A stretch of DNA of 64,000 nt, from positions 1-64,000 of the forward strand of contig JAOTVS010000004.1 of the NCBI GenBank assembly GCA_029863275.1, given 5' to 3'. This document shows positions 27,898 to 36,193 of the stretch, one piece after another. How positions within the stretch are numbered: the stretch's first letter is position 1; every line of letters begins with the position of its first letter. The position numbers and the translations under genes are program-made. The stretch comes from Candidatus Nitrosopumilus sp. (lineage in GTDB: Archaea > Thermoproteota > Nitrososphaeria > Nitrososphaerales > Nitrosopumilaceae). The notes under the pieces are model-generated. The model made no database searches. It was not told the origin of the DNA and saw only the letters and a list, made by a program, of their open reading frames with translations.

Positions 27898-28998
27898 ATG
27901 ATTTCTGGCTTTGCAACAGAACTTGGGACTGAGGAATTTGCTAAAAACTCAAATGCAAATATACAAAATTATAAAAAAATACAGAACCTTACTTTATCAA
28001 ATATAGGAATCGGCACATATCTTGGAGATCCTGACGAAATTACAGATAATGCAGTAAAAAACGCCATTAAACAATCTGTTCTTTCTGGAGTAAATGTAAT
28101 AGATACTGCAATTAATTATCGAGCCCAAAAAGCCGAACGCTCAGTCGGCTGTGCAATTGCAGAATTAATCAAAGATCAAAAAATTACCCGTAATCAAATT
28201 TTTGTTTGTACAAAAAATGGATATCTTACAAACGATGCAGACATTAAACAAGAATTTTGGGAATATGTCAAAAACGAATATTCCAATAAAGGAGTCATTG
28301 GTGAAGGCGATGTGTCATCAGGATATCATTGTATGACTGTACCTTTTCTTAATGATCAACTTGAGCGGAGTTTGAAAAATTTAGGTCTAGAATGCATAGA
28401 TTTACTATATCTGCATAATGCAGTAGAAGGACAGGTTAATGATGTTTCAAAAGCCCAATTTTTAAAAAATTTGAGCCTTGTTTTTGAATTATATGAGCAA
28501 AAAAGAAAAAAAGGGAAAATTAAATTTTATGGGATGGCTACCTGGGAATGCTTTAGGGTTTTTGATGACAGCCCACAATATCTTTCTCTCAGAGAGGTCA
28601 CAAAAATGGCCGAAGATGTAGGGGGTGCAGATCATGGCTTTAGATTTATCCAATTACCGTTTAACATGCACTATGATCAAGCCCTGTTAAAAAAGAATCA
28701 AGACATTGAAAATTCAAAGGTCTCGATTTTAGAGGCAGCATCAAAATTAGGTATAGGTGTTTTTACTAGTGTCCCATTTATGCAAGGACGCCTATTAGCA
28801 CCTGGAGTCATTCCTGAATTCAATGACTTAAAACCATCACTTCGGGCTTTACAGTTTATTCGCTCAACTCCAGGGGTAGTGGCACCTCTAGTTGGTCAAA
28901 AATTGTCAGAACATGTTTCAGAAAACTTGGAGATTATGAAAATACCGCCAATGGATGAGGTAGAGTACATTTCACTTGTCAAGAAACTCACTGCGTAA
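27898..28998 (+). CDS. Aldo/keto reductase
   Basis: 366-residue NADPH-dependent oxidoreductase of the AKR superfamily ((beta/alpha)8 barrel). Expected catalytic residues are seen: Asp and Tyr in DTAINY, Lys in VCTKNGY, and His in LLYLHNAV. C-terminal RSTPGVVAPLVGQKLSEH corresponds to the phosphate-binding end of the barrel. It starts 47 bases after the prenyltransferase on the same strand and may share its transcript. Its physiological substrate is unknown. It is longer than classical AKRs because of a 30-residue N-terminal extension and an insertion near residue 125. Confidence 0.9.
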   Translation: MISGFATELGTEEFAKNSNANIQNYKKIQNLTLSNIGIGTYLGDPDEITDNAVKNAIKQSVLSGVNVIDTAINYRAQKAERSVGCAIAELIKDQKITRNQIFVCTKNGYLTNDADIKQEFWEYVKNEYSNKGVIGEGDVSSGYHCMTVPFLNDQLERSLKNLGLECIDLLYLHNAVEGQVNDVSKAQFLKNLSLVFELYEQKRKKGKIKFYGMATWECFRVFDDSPQYLSLREVTKMAEDVGGADHGFRFIQLPFNMHYDQALLKKNQDIENSKVSILEAASKLGIGVFTSVPFMQGRLLAPGVIPEFNDLKPSLRALQFIRSTPGVVAPLVGQKLSEHVSENLEIMKIPPMDEVEYISLVKKLTA

Positions 28999-29064
28999 CC
29001 TGTCTAAAATATAATTAGTTTAGCAAAATTTCTAGAAAGCTAATAAGAGGGAAAAGAGGCAGAA

Positions 29065-29442
29065 ATGTCGATAAATTTGTCCAGTAAAATTTTTGACTAT
29101 CCTAAAATCTGTGAATCTATAATGGGCATAGATTCTAAAATTAGGTTTGCAGGAGTTATAAACGAACGAGGCAGATTGGTATCTGGAGGAATGAGAGAAA
29201 ATGTCGAACCACTTGAAAGTCAAAAAGATGATGAAATGATTTTCATGGAGTTGGCATTAAGAGTAAAGATGAGAAAAGAATTTGACAAACAACTCGGCAC
29301 AGTAAATTTTGCAATGGCATCAAGAGAACGTGCTCTTGCGATGAGTTTTCTTTTAGGCGAAGATATTTTGTATGTGGTATCAGAGCCTGATTCTGATTAT
29401 GGAGTTTTACCAAAGAAAATTCTAGAAATTATCCATTCTTAA
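29065..29442 (+). CDS. DUF6659-like thaumarchaeal protein (copy 1)
   Basis: 125 residues. Shares with the gene at 35576-36052 the pattern KIRFAGVINERGRLVSGG, then an MRKEFDKQLGTVNF-type segment and a hydrophobic strand. I associate this with the thaumarchaeal DUF6659 family. The small alpha/beta layout with ligand-like strands recalls roadblock/PAS-type sensor folds, but that is a guess. It has a purine-rich AGAGGCAGAA just before the ATG. It lies about 150 bases before the TrmB-receiver-kinase operon, so it may be a sensory partner. Confidence 0.8.
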   Translation: MSINLSSKIFDYPKICESIMGIDSKIRFAGVINERGRLVSGGMRENVEPLESQKDDEMIFMELALRVKMRKEFDKQLGTVNFAMASRERALAMSFLLGEDILYVVSEPDSDYGVLPKKILEIIHS

Positions 29443-29595
29443 AATTACACATTAAAATTCAATCATTAAATTTACACAATAAAATTATTTGAAATTACTT
29501 AATTCAAGAATCAATTAAATTGAAACAAGCTCAAATAATCTGTAATATTGTATGACAGACATGAGCTTAAGTTACAAACCTTGTATTAAAAAAAC

Positions 29596-30558
29596 ATGAC
29601 AATGGAAGAAGCCTTAATTGAAAACCTAGTTTTAGGAAATGATCATAAGGAATCTCTAAAGAAAATAAATCAAAATTTGATTCAATATGGGCTTACTCCA
29701 AATCAATCAAAAGTCTATCTCTACCTAACAAAAACTGGCGAAAAGACTGCATCTACAATTTCAAAAAGTCTCAATATTCCAAGAACTGAATCTTATCATT
29801 TGCTAAATTCACTTGAACAAAAAGGAATTATTTTTTCCATTTTTGGAAAACCCACCAAATTTAATTCAGTTCCTATACAAGAGGCTTTGACTATAATTAT
29901 TGATAATGAAAAAAATAGAATTGCTGATCTTGAACTTAAAAAAGAGAAAATATTGACTCTCTGGGAAACTATTCCAAAACATGTAGATGAATCAGAAAAA
30001 GTCGATGGAAACAAGTTCCAGATTCTTCAAGGAAGAAACTCAATCTTGGTAAAAATTGAACGTATGGTAAAAATTTCAAAAAAGGAAGTATTGGTATTAG
30101 GTTCTGATACTAATTTTATTAAATTTTATCACACAGAGTTTGTGAGTTTACTAAAAAAGACCAAATCTGATCTTCAGGTACTTACAACTTATCCTAAAAA
30201 AGGATTATTTTCTTTGGATGGTTTGCCACTGAGTCAAATCAAAAAATTAGATGAGAGTAACAGGCATAATTTTTCATTTATAATAAAAGATGATGATGAG
30301 GTGATATTTTTTATAAATAGTGGGAGTGCAGAATTAATGGCAATATGGACTGATTCTAAATCCTTTGTATCCACTCTAAAATCCCTATTCAAACTAATTT
30401 GGAGAAAATCTCCATTTGTTTTAGAAAAAGATAACAAATTAACTGAAAATATGAGTGGAGATTATAAACATCGACTCAGAGAAATTGAGCAAGAAAAGGT
30501 CATTTTAGATTATCTCCAACAAAATTTAATGGTATCTAAAGGAGAAAAAAATGAGTAA
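29596..30558 (+). CDS. TrmB-family regulator, first gene of a signalling operon
   Basis: 320 residues. Winged-helix domain at residues 25-95 (LTPNQSKVYLYLTKTGEKTA, NIPRTESYHLLNSLEQKGII), a coiled-coil linker, then a C-terminal alpha/beta domain of the TrmB effector type (FQILQGRNSI, KEVLVLGSDTNF). The stop overlaps the response regulator start by 8 bases, which implies coupled translation. Archaeal two-component systems often lack DNA-binding output domains; here the TrmB protein may be the transcriptional output. That role is inferred from the operon. Confidence 0.88.
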   Translation: MTMEEALIENLVLGNDHKESLKKINQNLIQYGLTPNQSKVYLYLTKTGEKTASTISKSLNIPRTESYHLLNSLEQKGIIFSIFGKPTKFNSVPIQEALTIIIDNEKNRIADLELKKEKILTLWETIPKHVDESEKVDGNKFQILQGRNSILVKIERMVKISKKEVLVLGSDTNFIKFYHTEFVSLLKKTKSDLQVLTTYPKKGLFSLDGLPLSQIKKLDESNRHNFSFIIKDDDEVIFFINSGSAELMAIWTDSKSFVSTLKSLFKLIWRKSPFVLEKDNKLTENMSGDYKHRLREIEQEKVILDYLQQNLMVSKGEKNE

Positions 30559-30955
30559 AACCCTTTCTAAAACAAAGAATCAAAAATCTCGATTAAATAT
30601 TCTAATCATTGATGATAATGAACAGATAACAAAATTAATTTCATCATTTCTTGATATGAGTAATCATGATTGCACTGTCGTAAATGATGGTAAAGAAGGG
30701 CTAGAACTAATCAAAACTAATCAATTTGATTCCATAATACTTGATCTTGCCATGCCAGAGTTTGACGGATATGAAATTATCGATGCGATTCAAAAAGAAG
30801 ATCCATTACAAATGCATAAAATAATAATATTAACTGCATCTAGCATATCTATTGACATTATTCAAAAATTCAAAAATTTAGGAGTCTCTGCTTGTCTGCA
30901 AAAACCAATTGACATTGATCAACTATTGTCTAGTATTACTGACATTGCAACTTAA
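30551..30955 (+). CDS. Stand-alone response regulator (receiver domain)
   Basis: 134 residues, a single CheY-like receiver. The acidic pocket is IIDDNEQ, the phosphoacceptor is Asp65 in LDLAMPEFDGYE, the Thr is in ILTAS, and the conserved Lys-Pro is in LQKPIDI. There is no output domain, so it must act through a partner, most simply the TrmB protein encoded just before it. Its ATG is inside the last codons of that gene, and the kinase gene follows by 16 bases. Confidence 0.93.
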   Translation: MSKTLSKTKNQKSRLNILIIDDNEQITKLISSFLDMSNHDCTVVNDGKEGLELIKTNQFDSIILDLAMPEFDGYEIIDAIQKEDPLQMHKIIILTASSISIDIIQKFKNLGVSACLQKPIDIDQLLSSITDIAT

Positions 30956-30971
30956 TTTATTTTGAAAACAA

Positions 30972-32102
30972 ATGTTTAAGATCAAACAAGCACTTTTTTT
31001 GATATTTGGTATTACTAGCTTTATTATATTCTATATAGGATTTTTAAATTACCTTAAAACCCAAGATTCCAATATGGGTTTATTGATTTTACTTTTTTCG
31101 GTGATTGTTTCTGTTGGTACACTCCTTGCAACGTTTCATGTTTCAAAAAATCTCACAAAACCTATAGAAACTTTGGTACAAAGAATGCAAGATTTTTCTC
31201 AAACTAACATTGTTACTCCAAACCCTTGTGATGATGGTGGGATTCAAGAATTACATATACTTCATAAAAATTTTGAAGAGATGGCAAACAAGGTAGGAGA
31301 GACATTGAAAAAAGAAAAACAACTTAACATAAAATTAAAAGAAATAGATACTAGGAAAACTGAATTTATGTCTATGATTTCTCATGAATTAAAAACTCCT
31401 ATCATGCCAATCATGGGGTATATTCAATTATTAAAAAAAGAAGAATTGATGGGAGAATTGAATGAAAAACAAATGAATGCATTAAACGAAATTGCTATTT
31501 CAACTGAAAGATTACAAAAAATAATTCAGGATATTTTAACTGCTCAAAAAATTGATCTTGGAAAGTTATCTTCTGAAAAGGAAAACGTGCAGTCTAGAGT
31601 TTTAGTTGAAAATGCATATAGAGCATTTTACCCTTATTGCAAAAATAAAGATGTGCAATTAACTATGCTATTAGATACAAATGATAATGTTTACTCTGAT
31701 CCTGATAGGGTATCTCAAGTTTTTTCAAACTTGATTTCAAATGCGTTGGCTTTTTTACCTGAAAAAAATGGTACAATCAAAATTGGAACTCTAAATAATA
31801 GTGATGAAAATGTAACTTTTTATGTTCAAGATAATGGAATTGGCATTTCAGATGACCAGCAAAAAAATATCTTTAAAAAATTTTATCAAGTTGATACCTC
31901 ATCAAAAAGAAAAAAGGAAGGAAGTGGTCTGGGGCTCTCCATTTGTGAGGGAATAATCAAAAATCTAGGAGGGAGAATGTGGGTCAAAAGCACATTAAAT
32001 CAAGGTACTACATTCTTTTTTGACTTGCCTAAAGCTCAAGTTCCAGTTGACCATTTAGATTCTCTAGACAAACCTTCACACTCAAATCACTTGGCAAGCT
32101 GA
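30972..32102 (+). CDS. Membrane histidine kinase (HAMP-HisKA-HATPase)
   Basis: 376 residues. Two N-terminal transmembrane helices (residues about 7-27 and 36-56) with almost no extracellular loop, then a HAMP-like segment, a HisKA dimerisation domain with the phosphorylated His138 in SHELKTPI, and a HATPase_c domain with N box NLISNALAF, G1 DNGIGIS and G2 GSGLGLSI. The lack of a sizeable sensor loop suggests it senses membrane state or an internal signal. It is encoded with its receiver and a TrmB regulator. Confidence 0.94.
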   Translation: MFKIKQALFLIFGITSFIIFYIGFLNYLKTQDSNMGLLILLFSVIVSVGTLLATFHVSKNLTKPIETLVQRMQDFSQTNIVTPNPCDDGGIQELHILHKNFEEMANKVGETLKKEKQLNIKLKEIDTRKTEFMSMISHELKTPIMPIMGYIQLLKKEELMGELNEKQMNALNEIAISTERLQKIIQDILTAQKIDLGKLSSEKENVQSRVLVENAYRAFYPYCKNKDVQLTMLLDTNDNVYSDPDRVSQVFSNLISNALAFLPEKNGTIKIGTLNNSDENVTFYVQDNGIGISDDQQKNIFKKFYQVDTSSKRKKEGSGLGLSICEGIIKNLGGRMWVKSTLNQGTTFFFDLPKAQVPVDHLDSLDKPSHSNHLAS

Positions 32103-32157
32103 TAAACATACAATTAATGTACCTACTTTAATATGAAATGTTTTTGCATGGCCTATC

Positions 32158-32165
32158 TATAAATA
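32158..32165 (+). promoter_or_regulatory. TATA box for the YHS microprotein
   Basis: TATAAATA centred 26 bases before the GTG at 32187, the spacing expected for a leaderless archaeal mRNA beginning at the start codon. It supports the reality and the start of the short downstream gene. Confidence 0.55.
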
Positions 32166-32186
32166 GAAAAGATCAGTGAAAATTTT

Positions 32187-32333
32187 GTGCCAGTTGATCC
32201 TGTTTGTGGAATTGAGCTTGATGAGAGTTTAGCGGTTGCCCATGATTACGAGGGTAAAAAAATCTTTTTTTGTTGCAATGGGTGCAGAAGAATTTTTTTG
32301 AAAAAACCACGAAAATGGCGAAAAAATATTTAG
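32187..32333 (+). CDS. YHS-domain microprotein (48 aa)
   Basis: Reading from GTG gives 48 residues: VDPVCGIEL at the start, then FFCCNGCRRIF and KKPRKW. This is the complete YHS pattern (PVCGM...FCSxxCxxxF..P) seen in copper/mercury-handling proteins and as a metal-binding knuckle. The TATA box fits a leaderless mRNA. The last 4 bases overlap the end of the convergent asparagine-synthase-like gene. Metal delivery or sensing is likely from the family; the specific metal is unknown. Confidence 0.8.
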   Translation: MPVDPVCGIELDESLAVAHDYEGKKIFFCCNGCRRIFLKKPRKWRKNI

Positions 32334-33277
32334 ATTGGAAAAGCTCCGCACATTCGACAAAATTTTGAATTTACAGTATCAAAATGACAATACGGGCAAG
32401 AGTTTTCCATCTTTTTAGCATTATCTGATAAACCATACATATTTTTATAAATTTCAAAATAGTGTAGGGACTCTTTTGATCTTATTCTAATGTTTGATTC
32501 TTTTTTTATTGTTTTCTTTTTTTCTGAAAAAACCTCATCGCTAATTATATTTTCAAATAAACCACTCAATCCTTGAGTACCTGCTCCATCCTGCATAGGT
32601 GATTTGTTTCTCCAAGCTATTTGTACCGGAATTTTGCTCTCAAATATTTTCCGCAATATCCACTTACCATACTTTTTATCATTTTTAGTATTCACCTTTA
32701 ATTTAATGGGAATACTCTTTGCATACTCGATTATTTTTTTATCTAAGAATGGTGATTCTACTTGAACCCCAAAGAATTTGCCTATTTTTTGTGTAGGGAA
32801 ATGCATTATCGAACTAATCCTTTGAATCTCTTTTTCAATCTCATTTTCGTCTTTTTTTATGAGAAAACTATACCCTGCAAATAACTCATCTGCCCCGTCT
32901 CCCGTTACTATGCTTTGTAAACCATGATCTTTTACCCATTTTATGGCAAGATACATCACTACGTTATTTCTAATCTCAATATCGTTAAAATTTTTTAAAA
33001 TTGATATTGTCCCTTTGATTGATTCTAGAATCTCTGCAGTATCAACATTAACTATGGTTAGTGGCAATTCTAATTCTTTGGATGCTAATTGACAGAAGGT
33101 CAGATCAGTGGAAGTAAAATCTCGCGCGATTATTGAAATTGCCTTTGGTTTTTTTTCTTTTAGGTAATATGCCAAAATAGTGCTATCAAGACCTCCAGAT
33201 AATGAAATTGAATCTGCTTTACAAGAGTCACATGATTCTTTTAATTTTTCAAACAAACTTTTGGAAATTTCTTCCAA
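32330..33277 (-). CDS. Asparagine synthase-like ATP pyrophosphatase with zinc ribbon
   Basis: 315 residues. PP-loop SGGLDST at 27-33, then GDGADELFAGY and VESPFLDKKIIEYA, all features of the synthetase half of asparagine synthase B. The N-terminal glutaminase domain with its catalytic cysteine is absent, so it would need ammonia or a separate amidotransferase. The C-terminal ~25 residues form a zinc ribbon with CPYC and CRMC. TTG start. An ammonia oxidiser has free ammonia, so direct use is plausible, but the zinc tail suggests another acceptor, perhaps a protein or RNA. True substrate unknown. Confidence 0.82.
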   Translation of the reverse strand: MEEISKSLFEKLKESCDSCKADSISLSGGLDSTILAYYLKEKKPKAISIIARDFTSTDLTFCQLASKELELPLTIVNVDTAEILESIKGTISILKNFNDIEIRNNVVMYLAIKWVKDHGLQSIVTGDGADELFAGYSFLIKKDENEIEKEIQRISSIMHFPTQKIGKFFGVQVESPFLDKKIIEYAKSIPIKLKVNTKNDKKYGKWILRKIFESKIPVQIAWRNKSPMQDGAGTQGLSGLFENIISDEVFSEKKKTIKKESNIRIRSKESLHYFEIYKNMYGLSDNAKKMENSCPYCHFDTVNSKFCRMCGAFPI

Positions 33278-33391
33278 TAAATGGATGGAGTTTTGAAACT
33301 ATAATAGGATAGCCACAAAAATTCTCCATTTTATGATCCTAATATTTTTAGATTGCAAACTTTAAATCCAGTATCAAGTACTCTTGGATTT

Positions 33392-33808
33392 ATGCTCCTT
33401 CCAGCAGAAATTGAATCAAAAACATTGATTCCTGCCCTTAGAGCAATTCTTGCAAAAAAATTAGCTGAGGATCATAATGTTCGCGAAGATGAAATCTCAA
33501 AAATGCTTGGAGTAACACAGGCTGCAATCAGCAATTATATCCGAGGAACACGCGGCGATCCTGCATTGATAACTAAATTATTATCTGAACCACAAGTTTC
33601 CAATCTGATTGATGAATTAACAGATAACTTGTCCTCAGACATGGCATATACTCCATCAAGCCTTTCAAAATTTATTGGGCTTTGTAATTATATTAAATCT
33701 AGTTTGTTAATCTGTGAAATCCATCACAACTTGGAATCTAATATTGATGAGAAGATATGCAAAGAATGTGAAAACATGCTTCTAAAAGGCCCTGGAAGCG
33801 TCTACTAA
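33392..33808 (+). CDS. Predicted transcriptional regulator with metal-site cysteines (COG2522-like)
   Basis: From ATG at 33392 it has 138 residues; a TTG 39 bases earlier is possible, but homologues as I recall begin near MLLPAEIE. Residues about 25-60 are a helix-turn-helix (ISKMLGVTQAAISNYIRGTR). The C-terminal half has a cysteine cluster (GLCNY, ICEIH, ICKECE) that could bind Fe-S or zinc and act as a sensor. Its 3' end overlaps the convergent Alba gene by 4 bases. Confidence 0.82.
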   Translation: MLLPAEIESKTLIPALRAILAKKLAEDHNVREDEISKMLGVTQAAISNYIRGTRGDPALITKLLSEPQVSNLIDELTDNLSSDMAYTPSSLSKFIGLCNYIKSSLLICEIHHNLESNIDEKICKECENMLLKGPGSVY

Positions 33809-34116
33809 CTTTTTCTTAAAATTATCTCAATGTTTGATAGTGTCCTTCCCATTTCATGAATAGGTTCACTATCCACAGTTATTTTATGAATTTTTGAATT
33901 ACCCTTCAAAATGTTTTCAGTAATAATATTTGCCACAGCAACTGCATTTGGAATGGCGTTTCCTTTTGCTCTTAATATTATTTCTCCATACTTTACCAAA
34001 ACAGGTATCGCATCCAAGGCTGATTGCATTACTGGTTCATTATAGATTACAATCACAGAATCTTCAGATGTTTTGATCTGCTCTTGACCACTTTTTTCAT
34101 TTGTCTCCATGAGCAT
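33805..34116 (-). CDS. albA: Alba-family nucleic-acid-binding chromatin protein
   Basis: 103 residues. Core motif VIYNEPVMQSALDAIPVLVK and RAKGNAIPNAVAVANII are diagnostic of Alba, a dimeric DNA/RNA-coating protein. The RAKGNA loop carries the conserved basic residue. The N-terminal ~18 residues are a polar extension. ATG at 34116 or two codons later. It lies 56 bases beyond the stop of rpoK on the same strand and may share its transcript. Confidence 0.92.
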   Translation of the reverse strand: MLMETNEKSGQEQIKTSEDSVIVIYNEPVMQSALDAIPVLVKYGEIILRAKGNAIPNAVAVANIITENILKGNSKIHKITVDSEPIHEMGRTLSNIEIILRKS

Positions 34117-34172
34117 TGTTCAACCTTCCAAAAATTTTGAGTTCTTTTAAGTTTTATCGACCATTGGTCCAC

Positions 34173-34676
34173 TTAAAGAAAGTAATCAATTGGAATATTT
34201 TGGAAATCACCATTTGGAAGTACTCTTCTAATTGTTATAGGTATAACTCGTTGTTCTAATTCTTCCATTGCAATATCCAAAGAAATTCTTGCAGTTTTTG
34301 GAATGGGAATAAATGGTGGTGCCCCAAGCGATAATTGAAGTGCTCTTGCACCCATAATTCTTGCCTTTTCAAATCGTGTAAGTGTTGGTGGCCCAATAGT
34401 AATTTTGCCTTTTTCACATGGGATCTCTACTGGATCATGTTCTTGAATTGTGTCAACAACGTCTCTGTTTTCAATTTCAGATAATCTTTTTTCCAGTGCT
34501 GCTTCTTGTTGTTCTGTTAATGGATCTGCATCCTTGCCCCCTTCTGTTAATTTTCTATATGTGGCCAGTGCTTTGTTTAAACCAGTGTTTACCTCAATAG
34601 TAGATTCAATTTCAGTAGATTCAATTTCAGTGGATTCAACAATTTCAGCATCTTCAGCATTAGACAAGAGTACCAA
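34173..34676 (-). CDS. rpoK: DNA-directed RNA polymerase subunit K (Rpb6/omega)
   Basis: 167 residues, much longer than the usual 55-95 residue archaeal RpoK. The C-terminal ~75 residues hold the Rpb6 core (LTRFEKARIMGARALQLSLG, then TARISLDIAMEELEQRVIPI). The N-terminal ~85 residues are an acidic extension with the short repeat IESTEIESTE and a helical segment GLNKALATYRKLTEGGKDAD. Rpb6 stabilises the polymerase clamp. No ATG is available, so the start is TTG at 34676 or a later TTG at 34667. Confidence 0.92.
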   Translation of the reverse strand: MVLLSNAEDAEIVESTEIESTEIESTIEVNTGLNKALATYRKLTEGGKDADPLTEQQEAALEKRLSEIENRDVVDTIQEHDPVEIPCEKGKITIGPPTLTRFEKARIMGARALQLSLGAPPFIPIPKTARISLDIAMEELEQRVIPITIRRVLPNGDFQNIPIDYFL

Positions 34677-35046
34677 AATTCTCTCAAAGCGTTATATATT
34701 CCAATAATATGAAATTAGGCTATCTTATTTTTTAAAATTACAACAATCACACAAAAAGGAAAATTATTGAAGAAATTCATTTTTATCTATTGTTTGATGA
34801 AAATAAACCCAACAATTCGGTAGGGGAGGTGGGTAGATTTACCTAATTTTAAAAACTGGAATAATGAGATCTAAATAAGAAAATATTGCCAATCATATTT
34901 TGATGTTCTGATGGGTTTTGGTAAATGATTTTAACTAGTACAAAAATTAGCAATCAATGCAAAACTTGGAAGATATGTCATTTTGGATTTACAATTTTAA
35001 AAATCAGATTTTACTTTCTCTTCTAGTTTAACTTTGCAATTAAACA
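34677..35046. other. 370-base gap with one GC-rich hairpin-like element
   Basis: No gene is seen on either strand. The gap is AT-rich except for one element: AATTCGGTA (34814-34822) and TACCTAATT (34840-34848) are complementary with one mismatch and enclose a purine-rich 17-base loop with GGGGAGGTGGG. It could be an operator, a small structured RNA or a transcript end. The right part precedes the end of the minus-strand cyclin-like gene. Confidence 0.4.
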
Positions 35047-35394
35047 TTATACTTTGTGTTTTTTAAAACTAGCATCAATTTCCCCAAAAACCATATCATA
35101 ACATTTCCTAAGATCTTCTTCCTTTATGTGGGATATTTTTGCCATCTCTGTTAGGGTTGTGGGTTTTTCTGAAATTCGAGAAACTGTAAAGATACAGATT
35201 GGAACCATTAGATACGGGGATTCATATTTGAAAAGATTTTTTTCTATTAGATTCTCGTGCAATTTTTTAGCATAATTTATGGTCTCCTTTTCTATTTTTA
35301 ATTTAAATTGAAATTTTTTGTAAATAATTCCTACCTTCCTGTCTATCAATAAATTGAATAAAATAGAATAGATTGTATATTCTATGTTGTTCAA
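35047..35394 (-). CDS. Small protein resembling one cyclin repeat of TFB
   Basis: 115 residues. Residues 58-105 (SPYLMVPICIFTVSRISEK, LTEMAKISHIKEEDLRKCYD) resemble the second cyclin-fold repeat of archaeal transcription factor B, where an A-x-x-Y-x-A helix is followed by a T-x-x-E-I-A helix-turn-helix. There is no zinc ribbon, B-finger or first repeat. It could be a decayed TFB or a small regulator using one cyclin repeat. TTG start. The similarity is judged by eye and is moderate. Confidence 0.5.
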   Translation of the reverse strand: MNNIEYTIYSILFNLLIDRKVGIIYKKFQFKLKIEKETINYAKKLHENLIEKNLFKYESPYLMVPICIFTVSRISEKPTTLTEMAKISHIKEEDLRKCYDMVFGEIDASFKKHKV

Positions 35395-35575
35395 ATAAAA
35401 CTCTCAAAATTATAAATTCATTAATGATAAAATTTATCCTAGAAAAATAAATCTTGTTTGGATAAATTTGTTTTTTAATTTTTGTAATATCTATTTTTTA
35501 CAATTTTTGCTGGACTGTTTATGGTAATACTAACAAAATATATGTTATTGAATTACAAATATTATATTTAATTAA

Positions 35576-36052
35576 TTACGAGCATGCAGGAAAATGAGTG
35601 TTTGATTTATTTGTGGTACCTTCTCTAATTTTTTCTACTAAGCCATTGCAATTAAAGAGGGAGGTTACTTTTTTAATGATTTTTTCAATATTGGCATTTC
35701 TTTCGACTGACATTAACAAATGTAAATTTTTTATCATTGGTACGATGATAATTATTACATTATCCCTATAGGTCGAAATATAGTTAACATTGCCCAAAGC
35801 ATTATCAAACTCTTCTTTCATTGATAGTTCTAGACTTGATTGAATGTATAACATTCTTCTTAACCCCTCGTTGTCAATTGGCTGTATTCCATTTTTGAAA
35901 CCCCCAGAAACAATTCTGCCAAGTGGATTTATGATTCCACAAAATCTGATTTTGGGTTCACCGCAAAGCCTTTCACATATAATCTTCAATCCCTCATTTG
36001 TCAAGGGAGTTTTAAAATCTTCTTTGAATTGTAGATGTCTATCGATTTTCAT
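35576..36052 (-). CDS. DUF6659-like thaumarchaeal protein (copy 2)
   Basis: 158 residues and a paralogue of the 29065-29442 product: both share KIRF(A/C)G(V/I)IN followed by LGRIVSGGFKNGIQPID and a KEEFDNALGNVNYISTYRD-type segment. It is longer at both ends and has a C-terminal tail with an extra cysteine. Function unknown. It stands alone with AT-rich flanks and an ATG start. The expansion of this family in one 64-kb window suggests a lineage-specific sensory or regulatory protein set. Confidence 0.8.
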   Translation of the reverse strand: MKIDRHLQFKEDFKTPLTNEGLKIICERLCGEPKIRFCGIINPLGRIVSGGFKNGIQPIDNEGLRRMLYIQSSLELSMKEEFDNALGNVNYISTYRDNVIIIIVPMIKNLHLLMSVERNANIEKIIKKVTSLFNCNGLVEKIREGTTNKSNTHFPACS

Positions 36053-36193
36053 ATGTTGAGTTTAAAATTTAGTTGATATAATTTAATGTCTTTAAGGTTA
36101 ATAACAAACATGAGACTTTACGAAATTTTGATCATTTATTCATAAATACGAAATAGATATACCTTTTAAATTACATTAAATGCATAATGTACG

